Shown here: piece after piece, positions 51,952 to 62,449 of the stretch
Numbering within the stretch: position 1 is the stretch's first letter
Layout: every line of letters begins with the position of its first letter
Origin: Cupriavidus sp. D384
Lineage (GTDB): Bacteria > Pseudomonadota > Gammaproteobacteria > Burkholderiales > Burkholderiaceae
Reading direction: 5' to 3'
Assembly (NCBI RefSeq): GCF_001652915.1
Contig: NZ_BBQI01000130.1
Span: forward strand, 62,001-126,000
Length of the DNA stretch: 64,000 nt
Notes under the pieces: model-generated
Seen by the model: the letters and a program-made list of their open reading frames with translations, nothing else
Told to the model about the DNA's origin: nothing
The model's database searches: none
Translations under genes and position numbers: made by a program

Positions 51952-51969
51952 GCGGAGGCAATCGCTCTT

Positions 51970-51995
51970 GGCAAGATTTCCCAATCTTTATTGCC
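51970..51995 (-). terminator. Possible hairpin at the end of the flagellar operon
   Basis: AAGATT-TCCC-AATCTT within a GGCAA...TTGCC frame, 13 bases beyond the flgL stop. No clear U-run on the minus strand. Confidence 0.35.
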
Positions 51996-52007
51996 CCCCT
52001 ACCAGCA

Positions 52008-53240
52008 TCACAGGAACCTGAACAGGTTCATTTGCTGGATCTGCATGAACGATTGCTGCGCACCCTGCAGTGCCGTCTGACGCTGGTAGTACTCGGTGAT
52101 GGCGGACGCGTAGTCCAGTTCCGTCAGATCCGAGAGCGTCTTGGAGTTGCTCAGGTCGCGGTTCGAGCCGATGGTATCCAGCGCATCGAGTTCGTTCATG
52201 CGGGAGCCCACCGATGCACGCACCGTCAGCACGTTGTCCAGCGAGTTGTTGTTCTGGCGCAGGCCCGTGGCAATGACGTTCTGCAGGTTGGCTGCTGCCA
52301 CGTCCTGGGCAGTGCCCGAGTCGATCGGCGTGCGCAGCGCGGTGATCACGTCCTTCAGGTTGGCGAACATGTCGGCGCCTGCCTGCTGGGCCGGCTGCAA
52401 CTTGAACGTGTCGCCGTTGGCGGGTGCGCCCTTGATCGAGAACGACACACCAGCCACGCTGATGGCGCCGCCGTCCACGTAGTTCGTGGCCGCGCCGACG
52501 GCCGTGCCCGTCGTGTCATCGGTGACCTGGTATTGCGTGACACCGGCACCATTGATCGAGAACTTCACGCTCAGCGAATGGCCGTACAGTGCATTGCTGG
52601 GATCGGTCACCGAGATCGAGCTGAAGGTGCCCGTACCGTTGTTCGCGCTGCTGCCCTTGATGACGTAGCCAGCGTTGGCCGTGACGGACTGGAAGATCTC
52701 GGCGCCGTTGTTGCCGGATTCCATCTGGCGGGCCACGTCCACCTGCAGCAGCTGGTGGCCGGTGTCGCCCTGGTACGTGAGGTTGCCGGCGGCATCGGCC
52801 ACAAACGGTGCGGCGCCGGTCTTCAGGCCAGCGAACAGGTAGTTGCCGTTGCCGTCGTCGGCGTTGGCAAGGCCCACCAGCTGGTCGTACTGGCCCTGCA
52901 GGGCCGTTGCCAGCGATGCGCGATCGTTGTCGCTCAGCGTGCCGTTACCGGCGTTCACCAGCAGCGTCTTGATGTTCTGCAGCGTGGTGGTCACCGTCGA
53001 CAGCGAGTTTTCTTCCAGGCCCAGCGATGCGTTGGCCTGCTTGCGCGATGCGGTGTACTGACCGTTCACGGCCACCGACTGCGACACGCCCAGCGCGCGC
53101 GTGGCGGCGACGGGGTCGTCCGACGGCGTCAGCACGCGGCGGCCGGTAGCCAGCTGTTGCTGTACGTGCAGCAGGTTGGACTGCTGGCTGTTCATCGAGG
53201 ACAGGCCCTGGTGATACAGGGTGGAGGTTGCGACGCGCAT
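52008..53240 (-). CDS. flgL: Flagellar hook-filament junction protein FlgL
   Basis: 410 residues. Second junction protein between hook and filament. The flagellin-like N-terminal helix MRVATSTLYHQGLSSMNSQQ and the C-terminal helix ending YYQRQTALQGAQQSFMQIQQ with MNLFRFL are the coiled ends that polymerise with FlgK and FliC; the variable middle is longer than in enteric FlgL (about 317), common in this group. Last gene of the operon, 43 bases after flgK. ATG preceded by GGAAAAGAAGGAAT. Confidence 0.95.
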   Translation of the reverse strand: MRVATSTLYHQGLSSMNSQQSNLLHVQQQLATGRRVLTPSDDPVAATRALGVSQSVAVNGQYTASRKQANASLGLEENSLSTVTTTLQNIKTLLVNAGNGTLSDNDRASLATALQGQYDQLVGLANADDGNGNYLFAGLKTGAAPFVADAAGNLTYQGDTGHQLLQVDVARQMESGNNGAEIFQSVTANAGYVIKGSSANNGTGTFSSISVTDPSNALYGHSLSVKFSINGAGVTQYQVTDDTTGTAVGAATNYVDGGAISVAGVSFSIKGAPANGDTFKLQPAQQAGADMFANLKDVITALRTPIDSGTAQDVAAANLQNVIATGLRQNNNSLDNVLTVRASVGSRMNELDALDTIGSNRDLSNSKTLSDLTELDYASAITEYYQRQTALQGAQQSFMQIQQMNLFRFL

Positions 53241-53283
53241 GGCGTGATTCCTTCTTTTCCGGTGTTGTCAGGGATGTCCGCGA

Positions 53284-55200
53284 TCAGGCGATGCTGACCA
53301 GCGTGTCGAAGATCGTGCTGGCCGCCTGGATGACCTTGGCGTTGGCCTGGTACAGCTGCTGGAACTTCAGCAGGTTCACGGTTTCCTCGTCCATGTTCAC
53401 GCCCGACACCGACTGCTGTGCCGTGTAGATCTGGTCCGTGATGCTGTCCTGCGAGGTCGAGGCGATATCGATCGACTTGGCCTTGCTGCCGACGTCGTTG
53501 ACCAGCTGGGCATACGCGTCATTGAAGCTCGACGTGCCGTTGATGGTCTTGGCGGTCTGCAGCTTCGCCAGCTTGAGCATGTTGCCGTTGTCGGCCACCG
53601 CGCCCGTGTTGTTCGACAGCGTGAACGTGTCGCCATTCTGCGGCGTGCCGTTGAAGCTGAACGTCATGCCGTTGATCGTGTAGTCGACACCCGTGGCCGT
53701 GGCCGTGGCCGCCGGCTGCGTGGCAAGCACACCGCTTGCGTCGGAAAACACATACTTCGACGTCGCGGAATCGTACTTCGCCGTCAGGCTGCCCGCGAGC
53801 AGCGAAAGGGGCTGCGCCACGTTCGTCAGCGACGCCTTCACCGTGCCGGTGTTCTGCGTGCTGGCATCCACGCGCGCCGGCGACGCCGCGGCGATCTTGG
53901 CCGGATCGGTGATCAGCGAGCCAAAGCCGGCTGCGGCATTGCGGGTGGGTTGCACCTCGAAGGAGTCACCGCCCCCCATTGCCTTATTGATGCTGACCGA
54001 AAAGCCGTCGGCAGCGATTGCCATCGGATACGTGGCGGTGGCGGCAGGCTTGCTTGCCACAACCTGGTTGTCGGACTTGCGCAGCAGCGTGTAGTTGGTG
54101 CCGTCAAACTTCAGCGTGTAGTCGCTGGTCGTCAGGTTGCCGGTGTTGGTGATCGTAGCCGTGGCCACGGCATTCGACGTGTTCTTGCTGTTCGCGAAGA
54201 CCGTTGGCGAGCCCAGCGAGAAGACGTCGGTACCGATCGCGCCGTTCAGGTCGATGCCCAGCTTGTGCTGGTCGTTGAACGTCTGGCCGATGGCCAGCGA
54301 CAGGCGGCCGATGGCGTTCTGCGCGGCGTCCAGTGATTCCGAGCGGAAGCGCAGCAGGCCACCGATCGAACCTCCCGTGACGGCGCCCGGCTCGGCTTCC
54401 ACGGTGTTGCCGTTGGGCAACGTGTAGGCAATGGTGGTGCGGCTCGGATCGCTCGACGACGGCACCGCCTTGATGTCGTAGGAATCGCTGCCCATCACCA
54501 GCGGCTGGCCATTGCCGACGAACACGTTATACGTGCCGCCGTCCTGCACCACCACCTTGGCGCCCACCAGTTCGGTCAGCTTGGCCACGGCCTGGTCGCG
54601 CTGGTCGAGCAGGTCGTTGGGAGGCTGGCCGCCGGCTGAGGCGGTCATGCGCGAGATTTCCTTGTTCAGGCTGGCGATCTGCTTCGTGTAGTCGTTCACC
54701 TGCGTGACCGACGACTGCAGCTGGGTGTTGATGCCGTTCTGCAGCTGCTTGAAGTAATCGCTCGACGACTTGATCTGGCCCGCCAGCGCCTGCGCCGACG
54801 AGATCATGCCCTGGCGCGTGGCCGGGTCCGAAGGCGTGTCCGACACGGCCTGCACGGCCGCGAAGAACTTCTGCATCAGCGGTGCCAGGCCGCCCTTTTC
54901 GTCGGCCAGCAGGTTGTCGATCTGGCGGATCTGGTCCGAGTAGGTCGACAGGTCATAGCTGGCGGAGGTGGCGCCACGCAGCTGGCCGGTCAGGAAGCCG
55001 TCATACACGCGCTGCACGGTGATCGTGTTCGAACCCTGGCCGTAGAAGCCCGAACCCGTGGCCTGGCCGCCGGCCGACGCAATGATCGTGTTCTGGCGCG
55101 TATAGCCTGCCGTGGCCGCGTTGCTGAAGTTGTGGCCGACCGTGGTAAGGCCGTTCTGGGCGACGTTCAGGCCCGACAGACCGATATTAAACAGAGACAT
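53284..55200 (-). CDS. flgK: Flagellar hook-associated protein FlgK
   Basis: 638 residues, first hook-filament junction protein. N-terminal MSLFNIGLSGLNVAQNGLTT, then VGHNFSNAATAGYTRQN; C-terminal GVNMDEETVNLLKFQQLYQA with AASTIFDTLVSIA, both diagnostic. The middle is an expanded variable domain. The preceding 240-base gap contains a sigma-28-type promoter, so flgKL can be transcribed late, separately from the rest of the operon. The frame opens 13 codons earlier but MSLFN is the family start. Confidence 0.96.
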   Translation of the reverse strand: MSLFNIGLSGLNVAQNGLTTVGHNFSNAATAGYTRQNTIIASAGGQATGSGFYGQGSNTITVQRVYDGFLTGQLRGATSASYDLSTYSDQIRQIDNLLADEKGGLAPLMQKFFAAVQAVSDTPSDPATRQGMISSAQALAGQIKSSSDYFKQLQNGINTQLQSSVTQVNDYTKQIASLNKEISRMTASAGGQPPNDLLDQRDQAVAKLTELVGAKVVVQDGGTYNVFVGNGQPLVMGSDSYDIKAVPSSSDPSRTTIAYTLPNGNTVEAEPGAVTGGSIGGLLRFRSESLDAAQNAIGRLSLAIGQTFNDQHKLGIDLNGAIGTDVFSLGSPTVFANSKNTSNAVATATITNTGNLTTSDYTLKFDGTNYTLLRKSDNQVVASKPAATATYPMAIAADGFSVSINKAMGGGDSFEVQPTRNAAAGFGSLITDPAKIAAASPARVDASTQNTGTVKASLTNVAQPLSLLAGSLTAKYDSATSKYVFSDASGVLATQPAATATATGVDYTINGMTFSFNGTPQNGDTFTLSNNTGAVADNGNMLKLAKLQTAKTINGTSSFNDAYAQLVNDVGSKAKSIDIASTSQDSITDQIYTAQQSVSGVNMDEETVNLLKFQQLYQANAKVIQAASTIFDTLVSIA

Positions 55201-55265
55201 GTTTGTCTGACTCCGGATCGAATGGCTAGCCAGCGGCAAACGGCCGACGGCGGTGGATGTGTTGG

Positions 55266-55293
55266 TTATCGGCGGAAATGCGGCGCGACTTTA
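55266..55293 (-). promoter_or_regulatory. Sigma-28 (FliA)-like promoter before flgK
   Basis: Minus strand reads TAAA-N16-GCCGATAA; the sigma-28 consensus is TAAA-N15-GCCGATAA. The -10 is a full match and the spacer is one base long. Start of transcription would be about 55 bases before the flgK ATG, with nothing else to control there. Confidence 0.75.
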
Positions 55294-55444
55294 GCGTCGC
55301 AATGCGCTGAAATACGCGCCAGCCGTAAGCATTCACTCTCATTGCAGCCCAACGCGGAAGCGCAAACAGCGCGACCGCTAGACGGTCACGCTGAATGGGG
55401 AACGAACTGGCGGCATTTGCGGCTGGCATCACCGCCCGGGAGCG

Positions 55445-56467
55445 TCAGGTCGAGACTTTCTTCATGATCCGCACCAGCTTTTCGCCGTAGGCCGGATCGG
55501 TCGCATACCCCGCGCGCTGCAGGCCATGCGCCGCTTCCTCGGCGTTGGAGGCGGTCACCACACCGGCATAGCGCGGGTTGTTGCTGATCAGCTTCGCGTA
55601 GTCGTTGCAGGCTTCTTCATACGAGCCGTAGGCCCGGAATTTGGCGCGCACCTTCTGCGGCTGGCCGTCCACGTATTCGGTGGTCAGTATCTCGGTGGTC
55701 GGCCCCTTCCAGTTGGCGCCGGCCTTGATGCCGAACACATTGAACGTGGTCGAGCCATCGGGATTGCGGATCTCGCGGCGGCCCCAGCCCGACTCCAGCG
55801 CGGCCTGGCCCACGATCAGCTTGGCCGGCACGCCCGAGGCGCGCGACGCCGCCATCGCCGGTTCGGCCATGCGGTTGACGAAGCTGCTGATGTGCTCCGG
55901 CGAATCGTCCGGCAACTGTCCAAGCTGCGTCTGGCCATTGCCTTGCCAGTCGGCCTGGCCCTGGTACTGGCGCAGGCCGGCCGTGGGGTTCCAGGCCGTA
56001 CCCGGCAGCGTGGTGCCGACCGGCGGCGGGCCATCGGCGTCGGTGGCGCCGCGGCTGTCCAGCAGTTGCGCCATCTGCGAGTCGCGCACGCTCGCGCCGG
56101 TGATGCCCCCGGCGGCGTTCATGCCAGCCGGCAGTTGCGTGCCGGTGGCGCGCGCCAACTGGCGGATCATCACGTCGGCCAGGCCGATGCCGCGCGACGA
56201 CAGCTGCTGCGACATCTGCTGGTCCATCATCGACATGTAGAGCTTGGTCTGCTCGTTGTCGAAGAGGCCGTCTGACGGCGTGGCATCGCGCATGCTCTTG
56301 AGCACCATCTGCGTGAACACCGCCTCGAACTGCTTGGCGGCTGCCTGCAGCGTGTTCGAGTTGTTGCCGGCGCGGGCCTGGTTCTTGAGCGCCTCGAACC
56401 CCTGGGTATCCAGGGCGAAGCGCTGCGAGACATCGGCCTGGCCGCCCAGCGTGTTACCCGCCGACAT
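55445..56467 (-). CDS. flgJ: Flagellar rod scaffold/peptidoglycan hydrolase FlgJ
   Basis: 340 residues, two-domain form. The N-terminal rod-capping part at about 1-115 (AAAKQFEAVFTQMVLKSMRD, KLYMSMMDQQMSQQLSSRGI) and the C-terminal glucosaminidase at about 190-335, with the catalytic Glu in VGQAALESGWGRREI. The hydrolase opens peptidoglycan for the rod. A Pro/Gly linker joins them. The start shares one base with the flgI stop. Confidence 0.95.
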   Translation of the reverse strand: MSAGNTLGGQADVSQRFALDTQGFEALKNQARAGNNSNTLQAAAKQFEAVFTQMVLKSMRDATPSDGLFDNEQTKLYMSMMDQQMSQQLSSRGIGLADVMIRQLARATGTQLPAGMNAAGGITGASVRDSQMAQLLDSRGATDADGPPPVGTTLPGTAWNPTAGLRQYQGQADWQGNGQTQLGQLPDDSPEHISSFVNRMAEPAMAASRASGVPAKLIVGQAALESGWGRREIRNPDGSTTFNVFGIKAGANWKGPTTEILTTEYVDGQPQKVRAKFRAYGSYEEACNDYAKLISNNPRYAGVVTASNAEEAAHGLQRAGYATDPAYGEKLVRIMKKVST

Positions 56468-57654
56468 CAGATGATCTCCAGTTCGGCACGCAGCGCGCCG
56501 GCCGAGCGCATGGCCTCCAGGATGGTCTGCAGATCGGCCGGCGTGGCGCCGAGCGCGTTCAGGCCCTTGACCACTGCGGCCAGCGAGGCACCTGCCTTGA
56601 CGATCTGCAGCGAACCACCGTCACGCTTGAGGTCGATCTGCGACACCGGCGCCACCACGGTCTGGCCCTGGCTGAACGGCGCGGGCTGGCTGATCACCGG
56701 CTGCGTATTGATGACCACCGACAGGTTGCCGTGGGCAATCGCGCAGTCTTCCACGGTCACGGCCTGGTTCATCACGATCGAACCGGTGCGGGCGTTCAGG
56801 ATGACCTTGGCGGCGGCCTTGGCCGGCGTCACGTCGATGCTCTCGATGCGCGCCATGAAACCCACACGGGCGGTGGGCGTCTGCGGCGTGCGAACCTGCA
56901 CCACACGGCCGTCCATTGCCGCGGCGGTGCCCGGGCCCATGTTGCGGTTGATGGCCTCGACCACGCGTTCGGCGGTGCCGAAGTCGGTGTCCTTCAGCTC
57001 CAGGTTCATGAAGCCGTTCTCGGGCTGGAACGACGCCACGGCACGTTCGACGATGGCGCCATTGGCGATACGGCCCACGGCCAGCTGGTTGATCTGCACC
57101 TTGCTGCCGTTGGCGGACGCACCCGCGCCGCCCACCAGCATGTTGCCCTGGGCGATGGCGTACACCTGTCCGTCGGCGCCCTTGAGCGGCGTCATCAGCA
57201 GCGTGCCGCCCCGCAGGCTCTTGGCATTGCCCATCGACGACACCACCACGTCCATCTGGCTGCCCGGCTGGGCATACGCCGGCAGGGTGGCGGTGACCAT
57301 CACGGCGGCCACGTTCTTGAGCTGCATGTTCTTGCCGGCGGGCAGCGTAATGCCCAGCTGCGACAGCATGTTGCTCAAGCTCTGCGTGGTGAACGGCGTC
57401 TGCATGGTCTGGTCGCCGGTGTTGTCCAGGCCCACGACCAGGCCGTAACCGACCAGCGGGTTGTCGCGCACACCCTGGAACGTCGCCAGGTTCTTCAGAC
57501 GTTCCGCGTGCGCGGCGCCCGCGCCCAGACCCAGCGCGAGCAGGAGCAGCAGCAGGCAGGCAAAAGAGACCGCGCGACCTGAGCGGGAAAGACGGCCGGG
57601 CGGGGTGCCAAAATACGAGCCTGGCTTTTGGAAAGGCATCGGAGGCAGAAACAT
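56467..57654 (-). CDS. flgI: Flagellar P-ring protein FlgI
   Basis: About 395 residues. The signal sequence [20 protein letters not shown] and the mature start [20 protein letters not shown] are diagnostic; [20 protein letters not shown] and the C-terminal [20 protein letters not shown] match too. It forms the periplasmic bushing around the rod. The start is unclear: in-frame ATGs at 57678, 57654 and 57639 all lie before the signal, and none has a good ribosome-binding site. The extra N-terminal residues are unusual. Confidence 0.94.
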   Translation of the reverse strand: MFLPPMPFQKPGSYFGTPPGRLSRSGRAVSFACLLLLLLALGLGAGAAHAERLKNLATFQGVRDNPLVGYGLVVGLDNTGDQTMQTPFTTQSLSNMLSQLGITLPAGKNMQLKNVAAVMVTATLPAYAQPGSQMDVVVSSMGNAKSLRGGTLLMTPLKGADGQVYAIAQGNMLVGGAGASANGSKVQINQLAVGRIANGAIVERAVASFQPENGFMNLELKDTDFGTAERVVEAINRNMGPGTAAAMDGRVVQVRTPQTPTARVGFMARIESIDVTPAKAAAKVILNARTGSIVMNQAVTVEDCAIAHGNLSVVINTQPVISQPAPFSQGQTVVAPVSQIDLKRDGGSLQIVKAGASLAAVVKGLNALGATPADLQTILEAMRSAGALRAELEII

Positions 57655-57661
57655 GGCGGGA

Positions 57662-58360
57662 TCAGTACGGTAAGACATTGAGGAAGAAGCGCTGCAGCCA
57701 GCCCATGTTCTGCGCCTCGTCGATGTACCCCTTCGCGGTGTATTCGATGCGCGCATCCGCCACCTGGGTGGACGGTACTGCGTTGTCGCCGGTGATCGTG
57801 CGCGGATTGACCACGCCCGAGAAACGAATGAACTCCGCACCCTGGTTGATCGCCATCTGCTTTTCGCCGGACACCACCAGGTTGCTGTTGGGCAGCACCT
57901 CGATCACCGTGACGGTAATCGTGCCGTTGAAGGTGTTGGCGGCGCTGGCGCCGCCTCCCGCCTTCAGCGAGTTGGCGCCGTTGATGTCGGCGTTCTGGCT
58001 GGTGCTGAACAGGCCGCTCAGCGCACGCGGCACCGCGTTGAAGGCCAGCGCGGTGCTGCCGGTGCGGTTGGCGTTGGTGGCGGAGTTCTTGCTCGCGTTG
58101 ACGTTCTCGCTGATCACGATCGTGAGAATGTCGCCAACGTTACGCGGCCGCCGATCCTCGAACAGCGGATTTCCCGCGTACGAGGATGCGTAGATCGAGC
58201 CCGTGGCAGGGGCCATCGCGCGCGGTTCTGCGCGTGCGGTGGTGGGCATCTGCACAAGTGGCTCCTTGGGCATCATTGCGCAGCCGCCGCTAGCCAGCGC
58301 GGCCAGGCCGGCGATGACATAGACGACGATTGCACCGATGCGATACTGCGTGGCGGCCAT
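57662..58360 (-). CDS. flgH: Flagellar L-ring lipoprotein FlgH
   Basis: 232 residues. The signal ends [12 protein letters not shown], a lipobox, as for this outer-membrane lipoprotein ring. The family segments [40 protein letters not shown] and [20 protein letters not shown] are present, and the end [15 protein letters not shown] is standard. Start chosen at the second ATG of MIMAAT, with GGGA at proper spacing. Follows flgG by 14 bases. Confidence 0.95.
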   Translation of the reverse strand: MAATQYRIGAIVVYVIAGLAALASGGCAMMPKEPLVQMPTTARAEPRAMAPATGSIYASSYAGNPLFEDRRPRNVGDILTIVISENVNASKNSATNANRTGSTALAFNAVPRALSGLFSTSQNADINGANSLKAGGGASAANTFNGTITVTVIEVLPNSNLVVSGEKQMAINQGAEFIRFSGVVNPRTITGDNAVPSTQVADARIEYTAKGYIDEAQNMGWLQRFFLNVLPY

Positions 58361-58374
58361 GATCATTCCCGTTC

Positions 58375-59160
58375 TTAACCCATCTGGGTCAGGCGTTGCA
58401 GCATCTGGTCGGACGTCTGCACCGCCTTGCTGTTGATTTCGTAAGCGCGCTGGGTCTGGATCATGCTGACCAGTTCTTCCACCACGTTCACGTTCGAAGC
58501 TTCGACGTAGTTGTTCTGCAGCGTGCCGGCGCCGTTCAGGCCAGGTACCGAGGTGTTCGGCGCGCCCGAGGCATCGGTCTGCACGTACAGGTTTTCACCC
58601 AGGCTTTCCAGGCCGGCCGGGTTCGGGAACGTGGCAACCTGGATCTGGCCGACCGTGGCGGCGTTGGTCGAGCCCGGCTGCATCACGGTCACCGTGCCGT
58701 CGCGGGCGATGTTGACCGACGTGTAGTTGGCCGGCAGCGTGATGGCCGGGTTCAGCACGAAGCCGCTGGACGTCACCAGCTGGCCGTTCGGGTCCACCTG
58801 GAACGAGCCGTCACGCGTGTACGAGGTGGTGCCGTCCGGCATCGTCACCTGGAAGAAGCCCTGGCCGATGATGGCCACGTCGCGCGAGTTGCCCGTTTGC
58901 GTCGGGTTGCCTTGCGTGTGGATGCGTTCCGTGGCCACGGGGCGCACGCCGGTACCCAGCTGCATGCCCGACGGCAGCACGGTCTGGTCCGACGACAGCG
59001 CGCCAGGCTGGCGGATCGTCTGGTACATCAGTTCCTCGAACACCGCGCGGCTGCGCTTGAAGCCCGTGGTCGACACGTTGGCCAGGTTGTTCGAGATCAC
59101 GTCCATCTGCGTCTGCTGCGCATCAAGGCCGGTCTTGGCGATCCAGAGAGAGCGAATCAT
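58375..59160 (-). CDS. flgG: Flagellar distal rod protein FlgG
   Basis: 261 residues, full length. [20 protein letters not shown] with [20 protein letters not shown] at the start and [20 protein letters not shown] with [20 protein letters not shown] at the end. It forms the long distal rod through the P and L rings. GGACAACTCC precedes the ATG. Family assignment is unambiguous. Confidence 0.97.
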   Translation of the reverse strand: MIRSLWIAKTGLDAQQTQMDVISNNLANVSTTGFKRSRAVFEELMYQTIRQPGALSSDQTVLPSGMQLGTGVRPVATERIHTQGNPTQTGNSRDVAIIGQGFFQVTMPDGTTSYTRDGSFQVDPNGQLVTSSGFVLNPAITLPANYTSVNIARDGTVTVMQPGSTNAATVGQIQVATFPNPAGLESLGENLYVQTDASGAPNTSVPGLNGAGTLQNNYVEASNVNVVEELVSMIQTQRAYEINSKAVQTSDQMLQRLTQMG

Positions 59161-59215
59161 GGAGTTGTCCTGGTTCGAAAATTCATTGAGCGTGCGATTG
59201 GTGCCGCGCGCTTCA

Positions 59216-59959
59216 TCAGTTGTTCGTCAGCAGCGAATTGGCCCGCTGGTCGTTGGTATCGGCGCCCGTGATCATCTTCATCTGCATCTCGAAGCGGCGC
59301 GCATTGGCAATCATGTCCACCATGGCCTCGACCGGGTTGACGTTGCTGCCTTCGATGGCACCCGCAATCACGCGCACGTTGGGGTCCTGCTGCAGCGGGT
59401 CCACGCCGGGACGCAGGCGGAAGTAGCCGTCGTCGCCGCGTGCCAGCCCCTCGGGCGGCGGCGTGACCACGCGCAGCTTGCCCACCTGGGCCAGGCCGTT
59501 GGCGGCCTCGCCCGGGCCACGCGCCACGATGCTGCCGTCGGTGCCGATCGACACGGTCGAACCGGGCGGCACGGCGATCGGGCCGCCGTCGCCCAGCACG
59601 GGGCGGCCGGCAGACGTCTGGAGCTGGCCGTCGGCCGACACCTGCAGCGATCCCGCGCGGGTGTAGGCCTCGGAACCGTCAGGCATCTGCACCGCCAGCC
59701 AGCCGTTGCCCTGCAGCGCCACGTCGAGATCGCGGCCGGTGTAGGTCAGCGGGCCGGCCTTCATGTCGGCGCCGGGCGTGGACGCAAGCGTGAACGCCCG
59801 CGTCTGCGTTTCCTGGCCCTGCACCGGGACGGCCCGGTACAGGTTCACCTGCGCCTTGAAAGCCGGCGTCGATGCATTGGCCAGGTTGTTCGATACCGCG
59901 GCCTGCTGGTCGAGTATCTGCTTGGCGCCCGACAGGGCGGTGTAGAGCATGCGGTCCAT
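59216..59959 (-). CDS. flgF: Flagellar proximal rod protein FlgF
   Basis: 247 residues. N-terminal [20 protein letters not shown] and [21 protein letters not shown]-terminal [20 protein letters not shown] with [20 protein letters not shown]. Proximal rod subunit, 55 bases upstream of flgG on the same strand. Family assignment is unambiguous. Confidence 0.96.
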   Translation of the reverse strand: MDRMLYTALSGAKQILDQQAAVSNNLANASTPAFKAQVNLYRAVPVQGQETQTRAFTLASTPGADMKAGPLTYTGRDLDVALQGNGWLAVQMPDGSEAYTRAGSLQVSADGQLQTSAGRPVLGDGGPIAVPPGSTVSIGTDGSIVARGPGEAANGLAQVGKLRVVTPPPEGLARGDDGYFRLRPGVDPLQQDPNVRVIAGAIEGSNVNPVEAMVDMIANARRFEMQMKMITGADTNDQRANSLLTNN

Positions 59960-59985
59960 GACGAGTGCTTCAGCCTATGCGTCGA

Positions 59986-61242
59986 TCAGATGTTCACCAG
60001 GGTCTGCAGGACGGTGTCCTGCGCCTTGATGGTCTGCGCGTTGGCCTGGTAGTTGCGCTGCGCCACGATCAGGTTCACCAGCTGGCCGGACAGGTCGACG
60101 TTCGACTCTTCCACGGCATTCGACTTCAGCGTACCCATCGCGCCGCCTGCCGTACCCAGCAGTTCCTGGCCCGATGCACCGGTGGCCGACCACACGTTGT
60201 CGCCTTCCGGCTTCAGGCCTTCGACGTTGCCGAACGACGCCATGGCGATCTGGCCCAGCGACATCGTCTGCTCGTTCGAATACGACCCCAGGATCTGGCC
60301 GTCTTCCTGCACCGAGAAGCCCACCAGTGCGCCCGACGTGTAGCCGTTCTGCACGATGCTCTTCGGATCGTTGTCGGCGCCGAACTGCGTGGTGCCGGTC
60401 AGGTTGAGCTGGGCGGTCATGGCGGCGGCGCCATTGTTGGCCGGCAGCGTGACGGTCGGCATCGCGGCGGCGGTCGGAGCGCGCAGCGCGCCGTTGGCGT
60501 CGAACGACAGCGTGACGGTCTGCAGGATGTTGCCGGCGGAATCGGTGACGTTCATCGACCAGTCATTGCCACCGAACGCGTTGGTCGGTGCCGCGGCCAC
60601 GGGCGGGCCTGCCACGACCGACTTGCCGAAGTAGGCGGTCAGCTGCTGCTTGTTGCCCAGCGAGTCGAACACGGTCATGGCCGTGCTGTAGCTGAACATC
60701 GACGAGTCCGGCGACACCGGCGGAGTGGCCGCCGGGTTGCTGGCGAACAGGTTGGTCGGCACGGTGCTGCGCGAATCCAGCTGGAACTGGGCCGCGATGT
60801 TCGTGGTGGCCTTCGGCGGCATCTGCGCGTTGCTGATCACGATCGGCTGCGGTGCCACACCGCCGGCGGTCGAGCCAGCCGGGTAGCCGGTGACCTGCAG
60901 GCCGGTGGCGTTCACCAGGCGGCCGTCGTCCAGGCGGTTCATCTGGCCGTTACGCGAATAGAACACCTGGCCATCGGAGTTGGTCAGGCGGAAGAAGCCG
61001 TTGCCGTTGCTGATGGCCACGTCGAGGTTACGGCCCGACGTCGAAATATTGCCGTTGGTGAACGATTGCACCACGGCGTTCACGCGCGTGCCGAGGCCGA
61101 TCTTCGAACCTGCGTACACGTCCGCGAACTGCGCGGTCGATTGCTTGAAGCCAACCGTGTTGGCGTTGGCGATGTTGTTACCGATCACGTCCAGGTTGGA
61201 CGCCGCGGCGTTGAGGCCGCTTACCCCTTGACCAAAACCCAT
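59986..61242 (-). CDS. flgE: Flagellar hook protein FlgE
   Basis: 418 residues. MGFGQGVSGLNAAASNLDVI with GNNIANANTVGFKQSTAQFA at the start and LIVAQRNYQANAQTIKAQDT with VLQTLVNI at the end; the variable middle gives the hook surface. Main subunit of the curved hook that acts as a universal joint. 26 bases before flgF. Confidence 0.97.
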   Translation of the reverse strand: MGFGQGVSGLNAAASNLDVIGNNIANANTVGFKQSTAQFADVYAGSKIGLGTRVNAVVQSFTNGNISTSGRNLDVAISNGNGFFRLTNSDGQVFYSRNGQMNRLDDGRLVNATGLQVTGYPAGSTAGGVAPQPIVISNAQMPPKATTNIAAQFQLDSRSTVPTNLFASNPAATPPVSPDSSMFSYSTAMTVFDSLGNKQQLTAYFGKSVVAGPPVAAAPTNAFGGNDWSMNVTDSAGNILQTVTLSFDANGALRAPTAAAMPTVTLPANNGAAAMTAQLNLTGTTQFGADNDPKSIVQNGYTSGALVGFSVQEDGQILGSYSNEQTMSLGQIAMASFGNVEGLKPEGDNVWSATGASGQELLGTAGGAMGTLKSNAVEESNVDLSGQLVNLIVAQRNYQANAQTIKAQDTVLQTLVNI

Positions 61243-61311
61243 GATGTTTCCCCTAAGTAGGCTGTCGTTCGTGAAATGCCCGCGCGTATGCCCGGACCGG
61301 GTGATTCGTTA

Positions 61312-61980
61312 TCAGGAGATGCGGCGGACGTCGTCGACGTTGGCGGTCTTGCCGTCGCCCAGGTCGACCAGCACGCCCGAGCTGTCGCCGCTGATGGCCT
61401 GCACCTTGCCGTAGACCAGCGCGATCGGCGTGACATCCTTGCCGGCGGCGGTAGCGGCCACCTTGAAGGTGTAGTCGCCGTCTGCCACGGCGTTGCCCTG
61501 GTCGTTCTTGCCGTCCCAGGCGATGTCATGCACGCCTGCGGTCTGGCCCTTCATGTCGATGTTGCGGACCACGTTGCCGTTCTTGTCCAGCACCTGCACG
61601 GTCACGCTGTCGGCCGTCGACGGGACGTCGACACCGATCTTGCCGGCGACGCCGTCGGCCACGCTCACGGCCGAGCCCGGCACCATCACGGTCTTGCCGA
61701 TCAGGCTGGCGGAATCCATCGCGCGGCTGGCAGCGGTCTGCGTCAGCAGCTGCGTCAGGGTTCCGTTCATGGTCTGCAGGCCGCTCACGGTGCTGATCTG
61801 CGCCAGTTGCGACGTCAGCTGGGCGTTGTCCATCGGATTGAGCGGATCCTGGTTGTTCATCTGCGTGACCAGCATCGTCAGGAAGTTGTTCTGCAGGTCG
61901 GCCGCGCTGGCGCTGCCGCTTTGCAGGGCCTGGTTCACGGCAGAGTTGGAGGTGCTGCTGCCTACGGTGGAAGTTGCCAT
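61312..61980 (-). CDS. flgD: Hook-capping protein FlgD
   Basis: 222 residues. The FlgD start LQNNFLTMLVTQMNNQDPLN is diagnostic (DFLxLLVTQLxNQDP pattern), followed by MDNAQLTSQLAQISTVSGLQ and the C-terminal Tudor/FN3-type region VLDKNGNVVRNIDMKGQTAG. Scaffold on which FlgE assembles; leaves when the hook is done. Sits 69 bases before flgE. Confidence 0.95.
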   Translation of the reverse strand: MATSTVGSSTSNSAVNQALQSGSASAADLQNNFLTMLVTQMNNQDPLNPMDNAQLTSQLAQISTVSGLQTMNGTLTQLLTQTAASRAMDSASLIGKTVMVPGSAVSVADGVAGKIGVDVPSTADSVTVQVLDKNGNVVRNIDMKGQTAGVHDIAWDGKNDQGNAVADGDYTFKVAATAAGKDVTPIALVYGKVQAISGDSSGVLVDLGDGKTANVDDVRRIS

Positions 61981-62028
61981 GGTTGTTCAGTTGATTCCGG
62001 AAGAGATTTCGTTCGGGTCCTGCTGCCG

Positions 62029-62436
62029 TTACTGACCGATGGTCAGCGTCTTGAGCATCATGTTCTTGGCGGTGTTGAGCACCTCCACGTTGGCCTGGTA
62101 CGAACGCGACGCCGAGATCATGTTGACCATCTCTTCCACCGGGTTCACGTTGGGCATCGTCACGTAGCCGTTGGCGTCGGCCAGCGGATGCGTGGGGTTG
62201 TGGATCATGCGCGGCGCTGCGGAATCTTCCAGCACGCCGGCCACCTGCACGCCGCCCACGTCGGTCTGGCCGGGCGTGGGTGCCATCTCGAAGATGACCT
62301 GCTTGGCGCGATACGGCTGGCCGTTCGGCGCCACGGCGCTGTCGGCGTTGGCCAGGTTCGACGCCGTCACGTTCATGCGCTGCGACTGCGCGGCCATGGC
62401 CGAGCCGGCCACGTCGAAAATATTCATGGAAGCCAT
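62029..62436 (-). CDS. flgC: Flagellar proximal rod protein FlgC
   Basis: 135 residues. [20 protein letters not shown] with [20 protein letters not shown] at the start and [20 protein letters not shown] at the end, the family signature. Inner rod subunit. GGGAG lies seven bases from the chosen ATG; a Met three codons in would also fit. Follows flgB by 13 bases. Confidence 0.96.
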   Translation of the reverse strand: MASMNIFDVAGSAMAAQSQRMNVTASNLANADSAVAPNGQPYRAKQVIFEMAPTPGQTDVGGVQVAGVLEDSAAPRMIHNPTHPLADANGYVTMPNVNPVEEMVNMISASRSYQANVEVLNTAKNMMLKTLTIGQ

Positions 62437-62449
62437 GGTGTCTCTCCCG

